Shown piece after piece: positions 49,909 to 60,654 of a stretch of DNA of 64,000 bases. The stretch spans positions 298,166-362,165 of the forward strand of contig BGKB01000054.1 of the NCBI GenBank assembly GCA_003116975.1. Direction: 5' to 3'. Both the position numbers and the translations under genes were made by a program. This DNA is from Aurantiochytrium sp. KH105 (Eukaryota; Sar; Bigyra; Thraustochytrida; Thraustochytriidae). Under the pieces are notes generated by a model. That model had not been told where the DNA came from and ran no database searches. It worked only from the letters and a program-made list of their open reading frames with translations. Positions within the stretch are counted from its first letter, which is position 1, and every line of letters begins with the position of its first letter.

Positions 49909-51189
49909 CTAGTTGGCCAGATCTTCGGGCATGTGCGTGTTGGCAAAAAGACCCTCAATGGTCTCGCCCTCACGAATAAGGGCGTCGTCGGCACCAGCGT
50001 TGCGAAGAAGTACCTCGGGAGCACGGAGCTTGCCATTGTACTGAAAACCCATGCTGTGAGAGTGAGCACCGGTATCGGCAATGACAAAGAGGTCGCCAAC
50101 CTGAGCCTGGGGCAAGAGACGCTTCTTGGCGAACCAATCGTTGTTCTCGCAAAGGGTTCCAACAACGTTGGCCTCCTTTTCTTCCGTGCCACGCTCCTCG
50201 GCAGTAGGAATGTAAATATGGTGGTAAGAGTTGTACATGCCGGGGCGCATAAGGTTGGCCATGCAAGCGTCGAGACCGTAATAGGTCTCGTAAGAATTCT
50301 TGATGGCCTGGCAACGTGCGACAAGAAAGCCATAAGGGCCAGTGATGTAGCGACCGTTCTCCATGTAGAGGTTGGGCCACTTGTCCTTGAAGGCCTCGGG
50401 CATGGCGGACTCGAACTTGGCCTTGAGCTTGGCCACAAGCGAAGGCACGTCGACCTGAGCTTGGTCCGGCTTGTACGCGACACCAAGACCACCGCCAAGG
50501 TTGCAGAATTCAAAGGTGATGTCGAGCTCTTTATGGAGCTTGTCCATGGTGTCGAGCAGGACAGAGACGGTGTCCATCCAGTAATCTTCATTGAGAACGC
50601 AGCTGCCGGTCATCATGTGGATACCGAAACGCGTGGCGCCAGCTTCCTTGGCCTTGCGGTAAGCCTCCACGATTTGAAAAGGAGGGACACCGAACTTGGC
50701 GTTGGGTCCACCGAGCACGTTGCTGGCGGTCTCGGAGTCGGTGCGACCGAGCCCCGGGTTGAGACGAAAGGAGATGAGATCCGGGCACTTGCCGCGGGCT
50801 TCGACCATGGCGTCGACGAGGGAGACGTCGTCGAGGTTGACGATGGCGCCTTGATCAAAAGCAATGCCGAGGTCCTTCTTGGAGGTGTAGTTAGAGGTGT
50901 ACATTGTCATTTCACCGGGGACTCCGAGCTTTTTGGCAATGTACAGCTCGGAGGTGGAGGAGCAGTCGAGACCAAAGCCCTCGTTGACGAGGAGCTTGAG
51001 GATGGCCGGGTTTGGGAGCGCCTTGACGGCGAAGAACTGCTTGAACGAGGGAAACTCGCTGCGAAAGTTCGTGAGCAGCGCGCGAGCGTTCTCGACGATG
51101 GCGTCGCCGTCGTAGAGCTGGAGCGGCGTGCCATACTTTTCCACCAGCTCCTCGAGCCTCTTTACGCTCACGGGCGAGGGGCGCGGCAT
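49909..51189 (-). CDS. lysA: diaminopimelate decarboxylase-like PLP enzyme
   Basis: This 426-residue fold-III PLP decarboxylase probably converts meso-diaminopimelate to L-lysine and CO2. Lys56 in QFFAVKALPN is the PLP Schiff-base lysine. Other family marks are ISFRLNPGLGRTDSE, GIHMMTGSCV, NLGGGLG, ENGRYITGPYGFLVARC, the catalytic Cys in TLCENNDWFAKKRLLP and DTGAHSHSMGFQYNGKLRAP. The RxNPGxG block and the C-terminal YN...R..E pattern favour diaminopimelate over ornithine decarboxylase, but substrate choice is inferred. The ATG at 51187-51189 is chosen because the frame upstream has no recognisable protein apart from polyS. It is divergent from the NDUFA6-like gene. Confidence 0.8.
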   Translation of the reverse strand: MPRPSPVSVKRLEELVEKYGTPLQLYDGDAIVENARALLTNFRSEFPSFKQFFAVKALPNPAILKLLVNEGFGLDCSSTSELYIAKKLGVPGEMTMYTSNYTSKKDLGIAFDQGAIVNLDDVSLVDAMVEARGKCPDLISFRLNPGLGRTDSETASNVLGGPNAKFGVPPFQIVEAYRKAKEAGATRFGIHMMTGSCVLNEDYWMDTVSVLLDTMDKLHKELDITFEFCNLGGGLGVAYKPDQAQVDVPSLVAKLKAKFESAMPEAFKDKWPNLYMENGRYITGPYGFLVARCQAIKNSYETYYGLDACMANLMRPGMYNSYHHIYIPTAEERGTEEKEANVVGTLCENNDWFAKKRLLPQAQVGDLFVIADTGAHSHSMGFQYNGKLRAPEVLLRNAGADDALIREGETIEGLFANTHMPEDLAN

Positions 51190-51915
51190 CTTGTCGCTCC
51201 TACCTTTGCTGCTGCTACCTTTGCTGCTGCTGCTGCTGCTGCTGTTCCCTCCTTTCCGATTTGCTGGGTCTTGCCGTCGTGCACGCACAACAAGAGCGCG
51301 TCCCTCGCTGGCTTGTTCCCGCGCCGCCGCTTGCCCGATCCACCTTCCACTGGCCGTGGTGGCTGGATGGCTGCCAGGCGCTCCCGATACAAGTGGACTT
51401 TCCGCGATACCCGACTTGCCCTCGCGCCAGACAACTGTTTTGCAACAAAGAAGAAGCAAACAAACAAAACAACTAACTGTAAAAGCAAGTGACTAGGCCT
51501 AGCGGCAGCTGCCACTGGCTGGCATCAATGGGGCCGTGGTGGCAATGCAACTATGGCAAATGAACTTTCCGCCATAACCCGACTTGCCCGCGGCGGATTC
51601 CAGTGGTGGGAGGAGAGGACGGCCGGGAAATTCGGATGAACCGGCTAAATATGTGATGCGCAGGAGTTTCGCCGCTGCAGCCCGCGCTGCGAGAGGAGAG
51701 AGAGAGAGAGAGAGGAGCGGGCAGAAAGCGCAGAAGAAGGAGCTGCAGAGCGACTGCGAGCGGGCGGAGGAGGACGCGGCGCGCGAAGGCAGGAGGCTCG
51801 GGCACGGGGAGGTCGAGGGCCTCTAGCGTATCGACGTAAAGAGAAAAGAAGAGAAGAGAAGAGCCGAGCCGAGCCGAGCCGGGGAGGAAAAAGAAAAGAG
51901 GCCAGGCAGGGCAAG
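51190..51915. promoter_or_regulatory. divergent promoter region (decarboxylase / NDUFA6-like)
   Basis: This 726-bp spacer lies between divergent genes. It contains a GCTGCTGCT run at 51206-51243, a GA-rich run near 51692-51716 and GAGAAGA/GCCGA repeats at 51840-51880 just ahead of the NDUFA6-like ATG. No clear TATA-like or other element can be assigned. Confidence 0.4.
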
Positions 51916-52266
51916 ATGGCGTCTGCGGCGACGGCTGTGCGCAAGGCGCGCGTGGTGGACCTGTACAGGCGGTGCCTGCGCGAGATCCCGCGGACGATCA
52001 CGATCTTTGACATGGACATGACGGAGAAGGAGGTGCGTAGCCGCGTTCGCGGGCTCTTCCGCAAGCACGATAGCGTCACAGACCCAAGGGCCGTGGACGA
52101 GCTCCTTCTCAAGGGTGAGCTCGATCTCGAGGAGACTGTGAACGTGTGGAAGCAAAAGACCCAGCTGTCGCGCATGCTTGGCACGGACTCGGAGCCTACG
52201 CCAGTGATCGAGAGGTACGAGAAGGACTCGGTCTTTCTGCGCAGCTTTTACGCTGGCCACCTCTAG
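51916..52266 (+). CDS. NDUFA6: LYR-motif protein, complex I subunit NDUFA6-like
   Basis: The 116-residue protein has the LYR tripeptide in VVDLYRRCLREIPRTI at about residues 14-29, followed by helices with VRSRVRGLFRKHDSVTDP and LEETVNVWKQKTQLSRML. This matches NDUFA6 (B14) in length and spacing. NDUFA6 is an LYR protein that binds the mitochondrial acyl carrier protein and sits on the matrix arm of respiratory complex I. Other LYRM proteins are possible, but the VWKQ segment after the LYR helix is typical of NDUFA6. The start is the only ATG near the motif. Confidence 0.8.
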   Translation: MASAATAVRKARVVDLYRRCLREIPRTITIFDMDMTEKEVRSRVRGLFRKHDSVTDPRAVDELLLKGELDLEETVNVWKQKTQLSRMLGTDSEPTPVIERYEKDSVFLRSFYAGHL

Positions 52267-52639
52267 ATTTGCACACGGTTTGCCAGCACCGAACCCCGTC
52301 ATCGGTTGTCTTTCGTCACGTCGCCCCCGCACTCCATTCATTGTGCGTGCGTGCCTAGTACCAATACACGCGTGAACGACGGCCACGCAATGCTTTGGCT
52401 TGCTTGAATTGCTTGCTTGTTAAAGACAATTTTTTTTTTCGTCATGCTGCTTGATACGAGATTTCGAATAAGGAAAAGGAAGGCCAGCTAAAGATGGTGG
52501 ATTTGATGACATGCAGGGAACTTATTTATCGAAAAAAAAGCTGAGAGGGGGTCAGCGTTTGCCGCAAAAATGCAAAGTCTTTTTTTTTTTTGCACAATGT
52601 CGGGCGGGCGTTCAGGGCCAAAGATGACGGCTATTCTTG
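52267..52639. other. convergent intergenic region
   Basis: AT-rich spacer between the NDUFA6-like gene (+) and the DEAH helicase gene (-), with T-runs at 52429-52439 and 52578-52590 and an A-run near 52531. These are probably 3' ends of transcripts from both sides. No gene is seen. Confidence 0.5.
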
Positions 52640-54943
52640 TTAGTCGCACATGAGAAGGGCCCGACGTTTGGCAAGGCGAGACTCCTTGGAATCGCTCGCG
52701 TCACCATCCCTCTTGGAGCGCGACTTGCGCCGGTCATGTTTGGCTGACGTGTCCTGGGAGACACCTGGCGATGCGGAAGAAAGATTTGGATTGGCCGTTG
52801 GCTTGAAGAGATGCGGGGCGCATTCCATGAGCCAAGCTTGGTCGACGGCAGCAACCATTTTCAGGTACTTCTTGGACGTGAGGACGAGCTCATTGTAGAC
52901 AACCCATTCCGGCATAGGATCGCGGCGCGCAAGAGAGGAAGACGGGTGGATTCGTGCCTCGATACCTTCTGCGAACGTGCGATAACGGGTTCCGGGAACA
53001 CTTCCATCGGGTGGCAGACGCTGCGCGATGCGCAGCGGGAATCCGGACACAAGGCAGCGCAAGAGCTTTTCAGATGCGTCCTCGGTCATGTCCTCGGACT
53101 TTTCTTGCTTGGTGGGCGGCGAGGGCGAAGCTTTTCGAGCCGAGTCTTTTCGTGCCGAGTCTTTGTCAAGCATGGCCACGAGCTGATCTCGCACACGTTT
53201 GGCTTTGATGAGGGTTCCAAATTTGAGAAAGGACGCCTTGCACCAATCCTTGCTTGTCTTGGCTTCGCGGAATCCATTAAAGACGTTGAGCAATGTGAGG
53301 TGGTCCGCCTCGAAGGAAGCAAAACGTGCGTGCGCCTCGATGGCATCTCGGCGAGCGCTTCTTGGCGTGTAAAAGGGAGACTCGACGCTGCACATGGCAG
53401 CCACGCTGAGAGCATGGTCCAAACATTCGAAGCGCGAGGCATCGAGAAGAAATTTGGCGTGCATCGGCTCCAAGGGCAGCGAAGCCATCCGGCGGCCAAG
53501 ATCTGTGAGCTGGGGCAGCTGAGCCTTTTTCAGCGCAGCAGCCTCGGCGTCAGCAGAGACATTGGCGGTGGTGGTTGCGGTGGCGGCGACGGCAGCTGCT
53601 GCCTCATGTCGTGAGGGAATGCGGACGGCGCCCAATGCCACAAGATTAAAGAGAGCCTGCGTGAGCGCAGCCCGCGGTGGTGCGTCGACAAAGTCAAACT
53701 TCTGAAGATCTGTGACGCCGAGGACAAGGAGCTGAAGAACAACTTGCGAGAGCTCAACACGCTTGATCTCTGGAACGGTGCGAGGACGGAGATTGAAAAA
53801 GGCAGACTCGGGGTAGAGACGAAAACATTTGCCCGGCCCCTCACGGCCCGCGCGGCCCGTCCGCTGCCAGGCCTGCTCCTGCGAGGTGGGCACGACCTGC
53901 AAGAGCTCGAGACCTGACGTCGCGGAGTATGCCTTTGCCTTGACCATGCCCGTGTCAATGACAATGCGCACGCCAGGAATGGTAATGGATGTTTCCGCAA
54001 TGTTGGTCGCCAAGACAACCTTGCGCGTGCCCTCGGGAGCAGGTTCAAAGACACGCATTTGCTCATGAGCAGGAAGCGCCGCAAATATGGGACACACGAG
54101 AAGTTTGGCGGTCTCGGCAGGAAGACGCCGAGCGCGCTCCTCGAGGAGCTCAGCACAAGCCTCAATTTCCTCTTGACCCGTGAGGAAAATGAGAATGTCG
54201 CCCGGAAGGTCTTCCTCGAGGTGTGCCTGTATCGCAGCCACCACGGCAGCGTCAAGGTAGTCCTTTTGGCCGTCTTCAGCGTAGAGAACTTGAACGCCGT
54301 ACTGGCGGCCTTGAATGTGCACTGCGACGGGGCGATGGAAGGGATCCTCGGGCTCGCCCTCGTCTGGCTTGAAAAAGTCTAAAAAGGTACGCACATCAAG
54401 CGTGGCGGACATGACGACCACACGGAGTGGCATGCGACCTTGACGGCGTGCACGCTGAGCTCTACGCACAATGCCAAAGAGAATGTCAGTGCCGAGCGAG
54501 CGCTCGTGGGCTTCGTCGAGGATGATGACCGAGTACTTGAGGAGTTGAGGATCAAGCATGGCCTCGCGCAACAGCATGCCGTCCGTGAGGAAGCGAAGAC
54601 GCGTCTTGCGCGAGGTACGGTCATCGAAGCGGACGCAATGGCCCACGAGCGTGCCAAGTTTGCACTTGCGTTCCCAGCACACGCGCTGGGCCAAGCTGAT
54701 GGCCGCCACCCTTCGGGGCTGGGTCACGGCGACGCGTCCGCCAAAGGTGCGCTGTTCCATGAGGAATTGAGGGATCTGCGTCGACTTGCCACTGCCCGTC
54801 TCGCCCACCACGACCACTGTGGCGTGCTTGGCGCACATTTCTAGCAGCAAGTCGTACGCCTGGGCCACGGGGAGCTTGGCTCCAGGCCCTGCGCGCTTCC
54901 TGCTCTCCCTTGCAGCGGGTGGCGCTCCCGAAGAGGACGGCAT
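52640..54943 (-). CDS. DHX33: DEAH-box RNA helicase, DHX33-like
   Basis: The 767-residue protein opens with a short basic tail, then helicase motif I GETGSGKSTQIPQFL near residue 48, motif Ia TQPRRVAAISLAQRV, motif II DEAHERSLGTDILFG near 143 and motif III SATLD near 180. FLTGQEEIE, TNIAETSITIPG and motif VI QRTGRAGREG (near 363) follow, then the winged-helix/ratchet and OB-fold regions (GDHMTLLN-like DHLTLLNVF; HPSSSL; VVYNELVLTSKKY). Length and the C-terminal sequence fit DHX33, linked in animals to rRNA synthesis and translation, better than the longer splicing DEAH proteins. There are no N-terminal extra domains. The ATG at 54941-54943 is clean. A Lys/Ser-rich insertion sits near residue 600. 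Confidence 0.85.
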   Translation of the reverse strand: MPSSSGAPPAARESRKRAGPGAKLPVAQAYDLLLEMCAKHATVVVVGETGSGKSTQIPQFLMEQRTFGGRVAVTQPRRVAAISLAQRVCWERKCKLGTLVGHCVRFDDRTSRKTRLRFLTDGMLLREAMLDPQLLKYSVIILDEAHERSLGTDILFGIVRRAQRARRQGRMPLRVVVMSATLDVRTFLDFFKPDEGEPEDPFHRPVAVHIQGRQYGVQVLYAEDGQKDYLDAAVVAAIQAHLEEDLPGDILIFLTGQEEIEACAELLEERARRLPAETAKLLVCPIFAALPAHEQMRVFEPAPEGTRKVVLATNIAETSITIPGVRIVIDTGMVKAKAYSATSGLELLQVVPTSQEQAWQRTGRAGREGPGKCFRLYPESAFFNLRPRTVPEIKRVELSQVVLQLLVLGVTDLQKFDFVDAPPRAALTQALFNLVALGAVRIPSRHEAAAAVAATATTTANVSADAEAAALKKAQLPQLTDLGRRMASLPLEPMHAKFLLDASRFECLDHALSVAAMCSVESPFYTPRSARRDAIEAHARFASFEADHLTLLNVFNGFREAKTSKDWCKASFLKFGTLIKAKRVRDQLVAMLDKDSARKDSARKASPSPPTKQEKSEDMTEDASEKLLRCLVSGFPLRIAQRLPPDGSVPGTRYRTFAEGIEARIHPSSSLARRDPMPEWVVYNELVLTSKKYLKMVAAVDQAWLMECAPHLFKPTANPNLSSASPGVSQDTSAKHDRRKSRSKRDGDASDSKESRLAKRRALLMCD

Positions 54944-55444
54944 GGTCCACCGCTGCGTCTGCGCGACGCTCTGTCCTTTTACTCGCGCGTCGTGGTCGTC
55001 AATGCGGAGGCTGCCTGTGCGCTCCGCCAGGCAAGGACTCGCTTTTAGGCTGTGGCGGGTGGTGGTCGCACATCAAAAAGCCTCCAAACGCCGGAGACTG
55101 AACCGTGACTAGTTCTTTGATTGTTTGTAACTGAAATAATAGTCACGGTAACTAGTTATATGTCGTATATGACAAGTCAAGTCGAGTCGAGTCGAGTCGG
55201 TTGCCTTGCCCTGCCATTGCGTGCTGCACGCGCAGGCAGGCAGCCAGCTAGCCTGGGGTCATGAGATGAGGGTTTGTTAAAAAGCGAGATAAATGAATTC
55301 ATGGCCTGAGAATATTGAGAGCGCACGTCAGCAAAACGCAGCGCTAGAAAGAAAAGCCTCGAATCTGTCTGGCCAAATCGAGTGATGAGACGCCAGCACG
55401 AAATGAAAAAGGCGCGGAAGGCGGGCGTGCGTAAAATCTGTGGG
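54944..55444. other. intergenic, no gene seen
   Basis: Upstream flank of the DEAH helicase and 3' flank of the Cys/His repeat gene. It contains a GAGTC pentanucleotide run at 55178-55199. Confidence 0.5.
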
Positions 55445-56749
55445 TCATGACTGCATGTGCTTTCTGCAGAGCCCATTTTCGAGAGCTAGACCCTTGCAAC
55501 TCGGCATCTCGCACATGAGATCGCGGCCATGGAAATGACAGTAGCCACTCACAACACGAAACTTTGTACAACCCTCAATCATGCAAGGCTTAAAACCACC
55601 ATGGCGTACGCAGCGTTTGCCTTGACATACAGCAGTTGTGCAACCGGGAACGGAGCACCGAGGCCCGCCACCGTGGGTCTTACAACGCGCGATAGGGCCT
55701 GTTGCCGCCATGCTCTTGCACCCCAAAACTGTGCAGCGTCTACCGCCTCCATGACTGCCGCAGCGATCTCCTACCCGTCTGGCCAACTTTGTGCAACCAG
55801 GAACGGGGCAACGGACTCTTTCATGCAACTTGCACAAGCCCTTGGCTATAGCATTCGACGGGCATTGCGCAGCACTGCCGCAGAGCCTTCCGCCATGCCT
55901 TGTACATCTATTCTTGGTACCAGCTTTTTGCGTGCAATGGGAGATGTTACAGATTCCGAGAATCTCGGGACGCAGACCTGATGCACTTGCGCTTTGCTTT
56001 CTATGTCTGGAGATTCGCACAACTTCGGCCTCTTCGTCCTCGGTGACGTCAAACGTCTTCTCGCCGAGAAACGTAGGCGCACATGCCCTTGCTAGAACGC
56101 GCCGTCGGGGATTTGTGTCCCATATCTCGGCGCTTGAAGTGGCCGCAGCATCAGGGGGCTTGCCGTTCCCCGCAAATTCGATTTGCGAGCGAGCCTGGCG
56201 CTGGCCCGATGACCTCGAGATCGGCGACGTGCGTCCCGAAGATTGTTGCACCTCAGATTGGATATTTCGATCGTTTGGTGCAGCAGGTGAATCATCCCAA
56301 TCCTTTGACTTGGCATCATCATCACGAGCCTTTGCCTTGGCAACGCGGAGAGTAGGGGGCGCGTTCAACGTCTCTTTACCAACTTGTTTGCTCTTTGCAT
56401 TGCGATCGCGAGACTTGCGAATATTCCTTGTCAGATTGGACACGACGTCATCGTTGATGTACCCCTCGGCCGCCAAGTATGTAGCAAGCTTGACGAACTT
56501 CTTTTGCATCTTGATCCGTTTCTGCTCCTTTTTGAGTCTCTTGTTCTCCTGGTCGCGGAGGTCATCGGACGTTTCTTCCCGCAGCCTCTTCTTCCTCTTT
56601 GCCTGCTTTTTTGTCTTGGCTTTGGTCCGCTTGTCTCGATCAGCAAGGGCGTCTGTTGTGTCGGCGTCACCACCAGGCGACGCTTTACTGTGCTTGTCCT
56701 TGAGGAGGTGATGGTCCTCGTCGAGGTTGTCTTTGCGCGTACGAGCCAT
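55445..56749 (-). CDS. Cys/His tandem-repeat (WRKY19-like zinc knuckle) protein
   Basis: The 434-residue protein starts at the ATG at 56747-56749 (MARTRKDNLDEDHHLL). The N-terminal 150 residues are Lys/Arg-rich (KKQAKRKKRLREETSD), suggesting nuclear location. The C-terminal 170 residues are seven repeats of about 24 residues with the pattern C-x4-C-x(9-11)-C-x2-H, most followed by G or GG, for example CPVPGCTKLARRVGDRCGSH and CMIEGCTKFRVVSGYCHFH. Such arrays are common in oomycetes and other stramenopiles and are usually annotated as WRKY transcription factor 19-like, although no WRKY domain is present here. Zinc binding is likely; nucleic-acid or protein binding is inferred. Confidence 0.75.
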   Translation of the reverse strand: MARTRKDNLDEDHHLLKDKHSKASPGGDADTTDALADRDKRTKAKTKKQAKRKKRLREETSDDLRDQENKRLKKEQKRIKMQKKFVKLATYLAAEGYINDDVVSNLTRNIRKSRDRNAKSKQVGKETLNAPPTLRVAKAKARDDDAKSKDWDDSPAAPNDRNIQSEVQQSSGRTSPISRSSGQRQARSQIEFAGNGKPPDAAATSSAEIWDTNPRRRVLARACAPTFLGEKTFDVTEDEEAEVVRISRHRKQSASASGLRPEILGICNISHCTQKAGTKNRCTRHGGRLCGSAAQCPSNAIAKGLCKLHERVRCPVPGCTKLARRVGDRCGSHGGGRRCTVLGCKSMAATGPIARCKTHGGGPRCSVPGCTTAVCQGKRCVRHGGFKPCMIEGCTKFRVVSGYCHFHGRDLMCEMPSCKGLALENGLCRKHMQS

Positions 56750-59700
56750 TCTAACGTAAAGAGAGCGATTGTACGAGCAAGCAAAGTCAGGAATGGGAAA
56801 GAACAAAATTTGGAGATCGGTGCTCTCTTTGTGGGATTTTTTTTGTCGCTTCAGGCTCGCTTCAGCCCGCGATATTGATTTGGAGAGGATTTTCGTATCT
56901 TGATGTCCTCTCTCTCTTTTCGTCCAGCGGAAAGGCTTCCGGCTGACTTTTCCTTTTCGTGGCTTCTCGGCCTGGTGGCGGCAGCCCCTCGCGACACTCC
57001 TGCGCTCGCTACTGCTACTGCTCCTGCGCGCAGTCGTTTCTTGGGGCCGCACACTGCGGCAGGAGAGTCACCGTTGTTCGATGGACCGACCGACCGACCT
57101 GCGAACTGCCACGTCGCAGGCCAGTGACGGCGCGCGGGTGCAGCAAGTGCGTGGGCAGTCGGATTCGTAGCCGAGCGAGCGAGCGACCGAGTGAGCGAGC
57201 GAGCACGGACCTAGACACGAACGCACGTGCGCACGGCCCGAGCAGTAGCTCGTGTGGAAACAGCTAGGCCTATTTTTATTTTTATTTATTTTATCCCAAA
57301 TTCGCCCAAATTTCAAAAAAAAAATCAAGTAAAAAATGAGAAAACGAACGCTATCGTTTGGAGAATGCAGACTCGAAGAAAGAGTTTATACCAACTTCTC
57401 AAAACTCACAAGCTGAACGAGGCGAAGCTCGTGACAGAAAGACTTTCACGGTGCTCCCGAAAAACGAAGGCAGGTAGGCCTAGGCCAAACAGCTTGGGAA
57501 AAAAAATAATGCAAAAAAAAAACATTCAACACCGGGNGACCTGATGGAAGATGCACAGTGATAAACGCATTTCTCGCGAGAAGAGTGACGCAGAGAAGAC
57601 AGGGGTTTTTGTTGGCATGGCACTGAAGAAAGCGTCGTATTGAGAAATGCGCGAGGTATTGCATTCTTTTGAACGTCGCTTGTCGATGGACTTGCGTTTC
57701 TGCCGACCGTTGCCGCTACCCTGGCCATGCCGCCTTGCGTGCACGGCCCCAACGCTGAGGGCTGTCCCGCGGCGGCTCTCCAGCTCTGTCGCTCGCGTGC
57801 GGGCGCCTGTGCGTGCGCAAGACAGCCAACGGGTGCTGCTGGCGGATGCGTTTGGCTCAAGGCCACGGGTTCGGTGGCGCCATTCGTGCGCTGGCGCCCA
57901 TACTGGGCCATTCGCAGCTCGCTGGCCGGCGCCCGAAGATCCTGCGCGCGTGGCGAAGATGATGATGCTCGAGAAATGAAGAGAGCGAGTATACGGAAAA
58001 TAAAAAGAAAAGTGGTCGTACGTGGGAACCAACTTGGGGATGGATAGAGCGAGGACGGCGAGATAGTGTCATCATCTCCTTTTTTTCTTTCGATCGGCGA
58101 AGTGCCGCAGTGGGTGGCTGCCTTTGAGGTGACTGCAACGGCGGCAACGGAGAGTCTTTGGTGATAGCATTGGATGAGACTGGGACGAGATCAGAGGTGG
58201 GTTGTTGTTGAGCGCACGCACTTTGTTTCTTCCTTGCAAAGGTTCAACATGGTGACGGCTGCGGCGATGATGAGCGCGTCTCTTCGAGCACTGGCAAGCA
58301 TTCAGCCTTTTGTTTTTTATCTTTGGCCAAGCAGGCCAGGCGAGGCTGCCTCGTGAGCGACGCGTCTGACTTGGGCATCGGTGGCTAGCTTGCCGCACAG
58401 GGAGCTCGTTGATGGTGCCCAGGTCCACATCAAGCAACTGTTTTATCCGCGCAATGCAAAGTGGATCGTTGATCCTTGCAAATGAACAAACAAACAGGCA
58501 CAATCGGAGAAAGACTCGGCCAGTCTCGACCTCTCTCTCTCATCGTCGCCGCCGAAGACAAACGACGAAGTTGGGCGTCGCGGAGAGGCGAGGGGCGCGC
58601 CCAGGCAGCGCGCGGGCCCGCCAGGTGGTGTTGAGAGCCCGACACGCGTAGGCAGGCGCGCGTCCGTGGCGAGACCGCTTTGGCGCACGGAGCGGCTTGG
58701 AGTTGGATTGATCCAACGACGATGCAAACGACCAGCGAAGGCGCGAAGGCGACGTCTCCAGGCCGGCAGCGCGAGCGAGCGAGCCAGGAAATAAGCGGGG
58801 AGGCTGAGTATGGTGAGCTGCAGTGGAGACGTGCGAGTCAAAAACACCGTCTTGCGCTGTCCGGCGTCTCGGCCTCTTGCGCAGCAACGAGGAAGGCGAA
58901 GAAAAGGCTGCCGCAGCGTCCAGGTGCCCTCGCGAGCGTTTATGATCGAAGAAGACTCAAATGGCGCAGCGTGCATGTAATATGCAATGGCTTACTCGTG
59001 TGCGTGGCGGTCTTGCATTGGGCTCACGTTCAAGTCGGCTACAACAAAGTCGATCGCTGCTAGCGCCAATCGCGGGGCATCGATCCCCAAGTTTATGCGG
59101 CCACGATCGCTGGCACCAGAGGCTCAACTGTAGGCGCCATGTCGTCAAAGTCGTCGCTTGCTGCTGTGCCTCGTGCACGCGAAAGAACTCCGACCCGTGG
59201 AAATGACATCGTTGGGGGAAACGAGCTGTGCTGTTCCAGGTGACGAGCAAAGGCCAAAGGGCATCGACGTCCTGCGAAGATAATTGGCTGTTGTTGTGCG
59301 CTTGGACAATGTGTCGTTGGCAATGGCTCACTGGCTCACGAACGTGGACACCGAGCGCTCCACGCGTGCTGCGGCCGACGTTGCGAGAGCTACTTGGTCG
59401 CCTGTAATCTTGATCGTTTCATCCTGGCGTTCTTCAGCTGAGCAGGCCAGAGGCATCTTTTGAAAGTCTCTTTGCGGGTCTGCCAGATAATCTCGCGTGT
59501 AGAGCGGACATCGTCTTCGATTCGAGACACGGTCGCCACCAGCCTTGCCAAAATTGGAATTTCTTGACCTGAGTATGTATGTGCGTACACATGCGCGAGT
59601 TTGGGTCTTGCCGGCCGGCCGGCGTGCTGCGTTGAGGCGTGTAATATGCGAAAACCGATCCAAGAAAACGGCGCGACGAGCACGAGTGCTGCTTGCTAGA

Positions 59701-60654
59701 CTTGAGCGAGATTGAAGATGCGCCGCCGCGTTTCCGAGTTGAAGCAGCATTGGCAAGCTTGTCGAAGAAGCTCTCAACGATGATCTCAGAGACAAAACGG
59801 TAGCAGAGAGGGTAGCTTGAGGCTGACTCGTGGTCATATGGTCAAGGTCAGATCGGAAATGAGAGATGGCCGGGACTTGCTGGTCTTGATTGCTGACTGA
59901 CTGGTTTCGAAGATATGCGTATCTTTTCCCATACTGATGATTGCCCCGACACTTTAGCTTGAAGAGGCGTTTCAGGCCCAGATTACGACACCTGTATGAG
60001 CTTGTCGTCACGCGATACGTGCTTACACATCACATGATCCTGTTCTCTCCTGGTGCTTGCTGTCATTCTTGCGATGGGCTGACAAAATGTCAGGCAAAAG
60101 AAGCCGGCACGAACTGGCGCGTTGGTCGCGGCGCCGACTTAGCTCTTGCCCTTTTCTAGAGCGCGAGCATTTGGTCTGAGGTAGCACAAGACTTGGTGCT
60201 CAAGGCCAGGAGAGGCAACGTGAAGGAGGCTTGGACCTCACTTGGATCTTCGCAAGAGGACCGCCAAAAAAGAAATGAATTTGCAGTAGCACTTTCAGCA
60301 TTGTCTGCTTTCGACATCGCTCACGGCCACCTCAGTATACGCTTATTTTTGCCACGATGACGGAGTCCGCCTTGATGATTTGGTTTGTGCCAGCACCAGC
60401 TGGAGCAGATCGTGCAGGCTTGCGCCTTTCAAATTCTAATTTCGAGAAGCCTTGATGAGTCGCGATCATCAAGTATGCCAAGCATGCCAGGCCGGGCTAG
60501 CTCGCGGGCGAGGCTGTTTCGAAGCGCTTGGCGTGCCCATCCATCCTTGGCAAGCTCGAGCTCTTGCAAGCTTGCGCCAAGACTTGCGCTTGTCAAGTGA
60601 CTTTTTTCACGCTGCAAAGTGGACTATGAAGTTGCACCGCGGCGCTCGGTCGTT
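56750..60654. other. 3.9-kb region without a supportable gene
   Basis: An AT-rich stretch lies at 57250-57540, with A-runs and one ambiguous base at 57537. The rest has GC-rich segments whose open frames on both strands are Arg/Ser/Ala-rich and overlapping (for example 58443-58976 and 59328-60011, neither with an ATG start plus motif). I see no RNA gene or mobile element. It leads into the tandem array. Confidence 0.45.
57537..57537. other. ambiguous base
   Basis: A single N is present within an A-rich context. It marks a local assembly or base-call uncertainty. Confidence 0.95.

Noticed and set aside
58443..58976. Minus-strand open frame of 177 codons
   Set aside because: No recognisable domain, and it overlaps other similar frames on both strands.
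59328..60011. Minus-strand open frame of 227 codons
   Set aside because: It begins at a GTG with no motif and has Arg/Ser-rich low-complexity composition.
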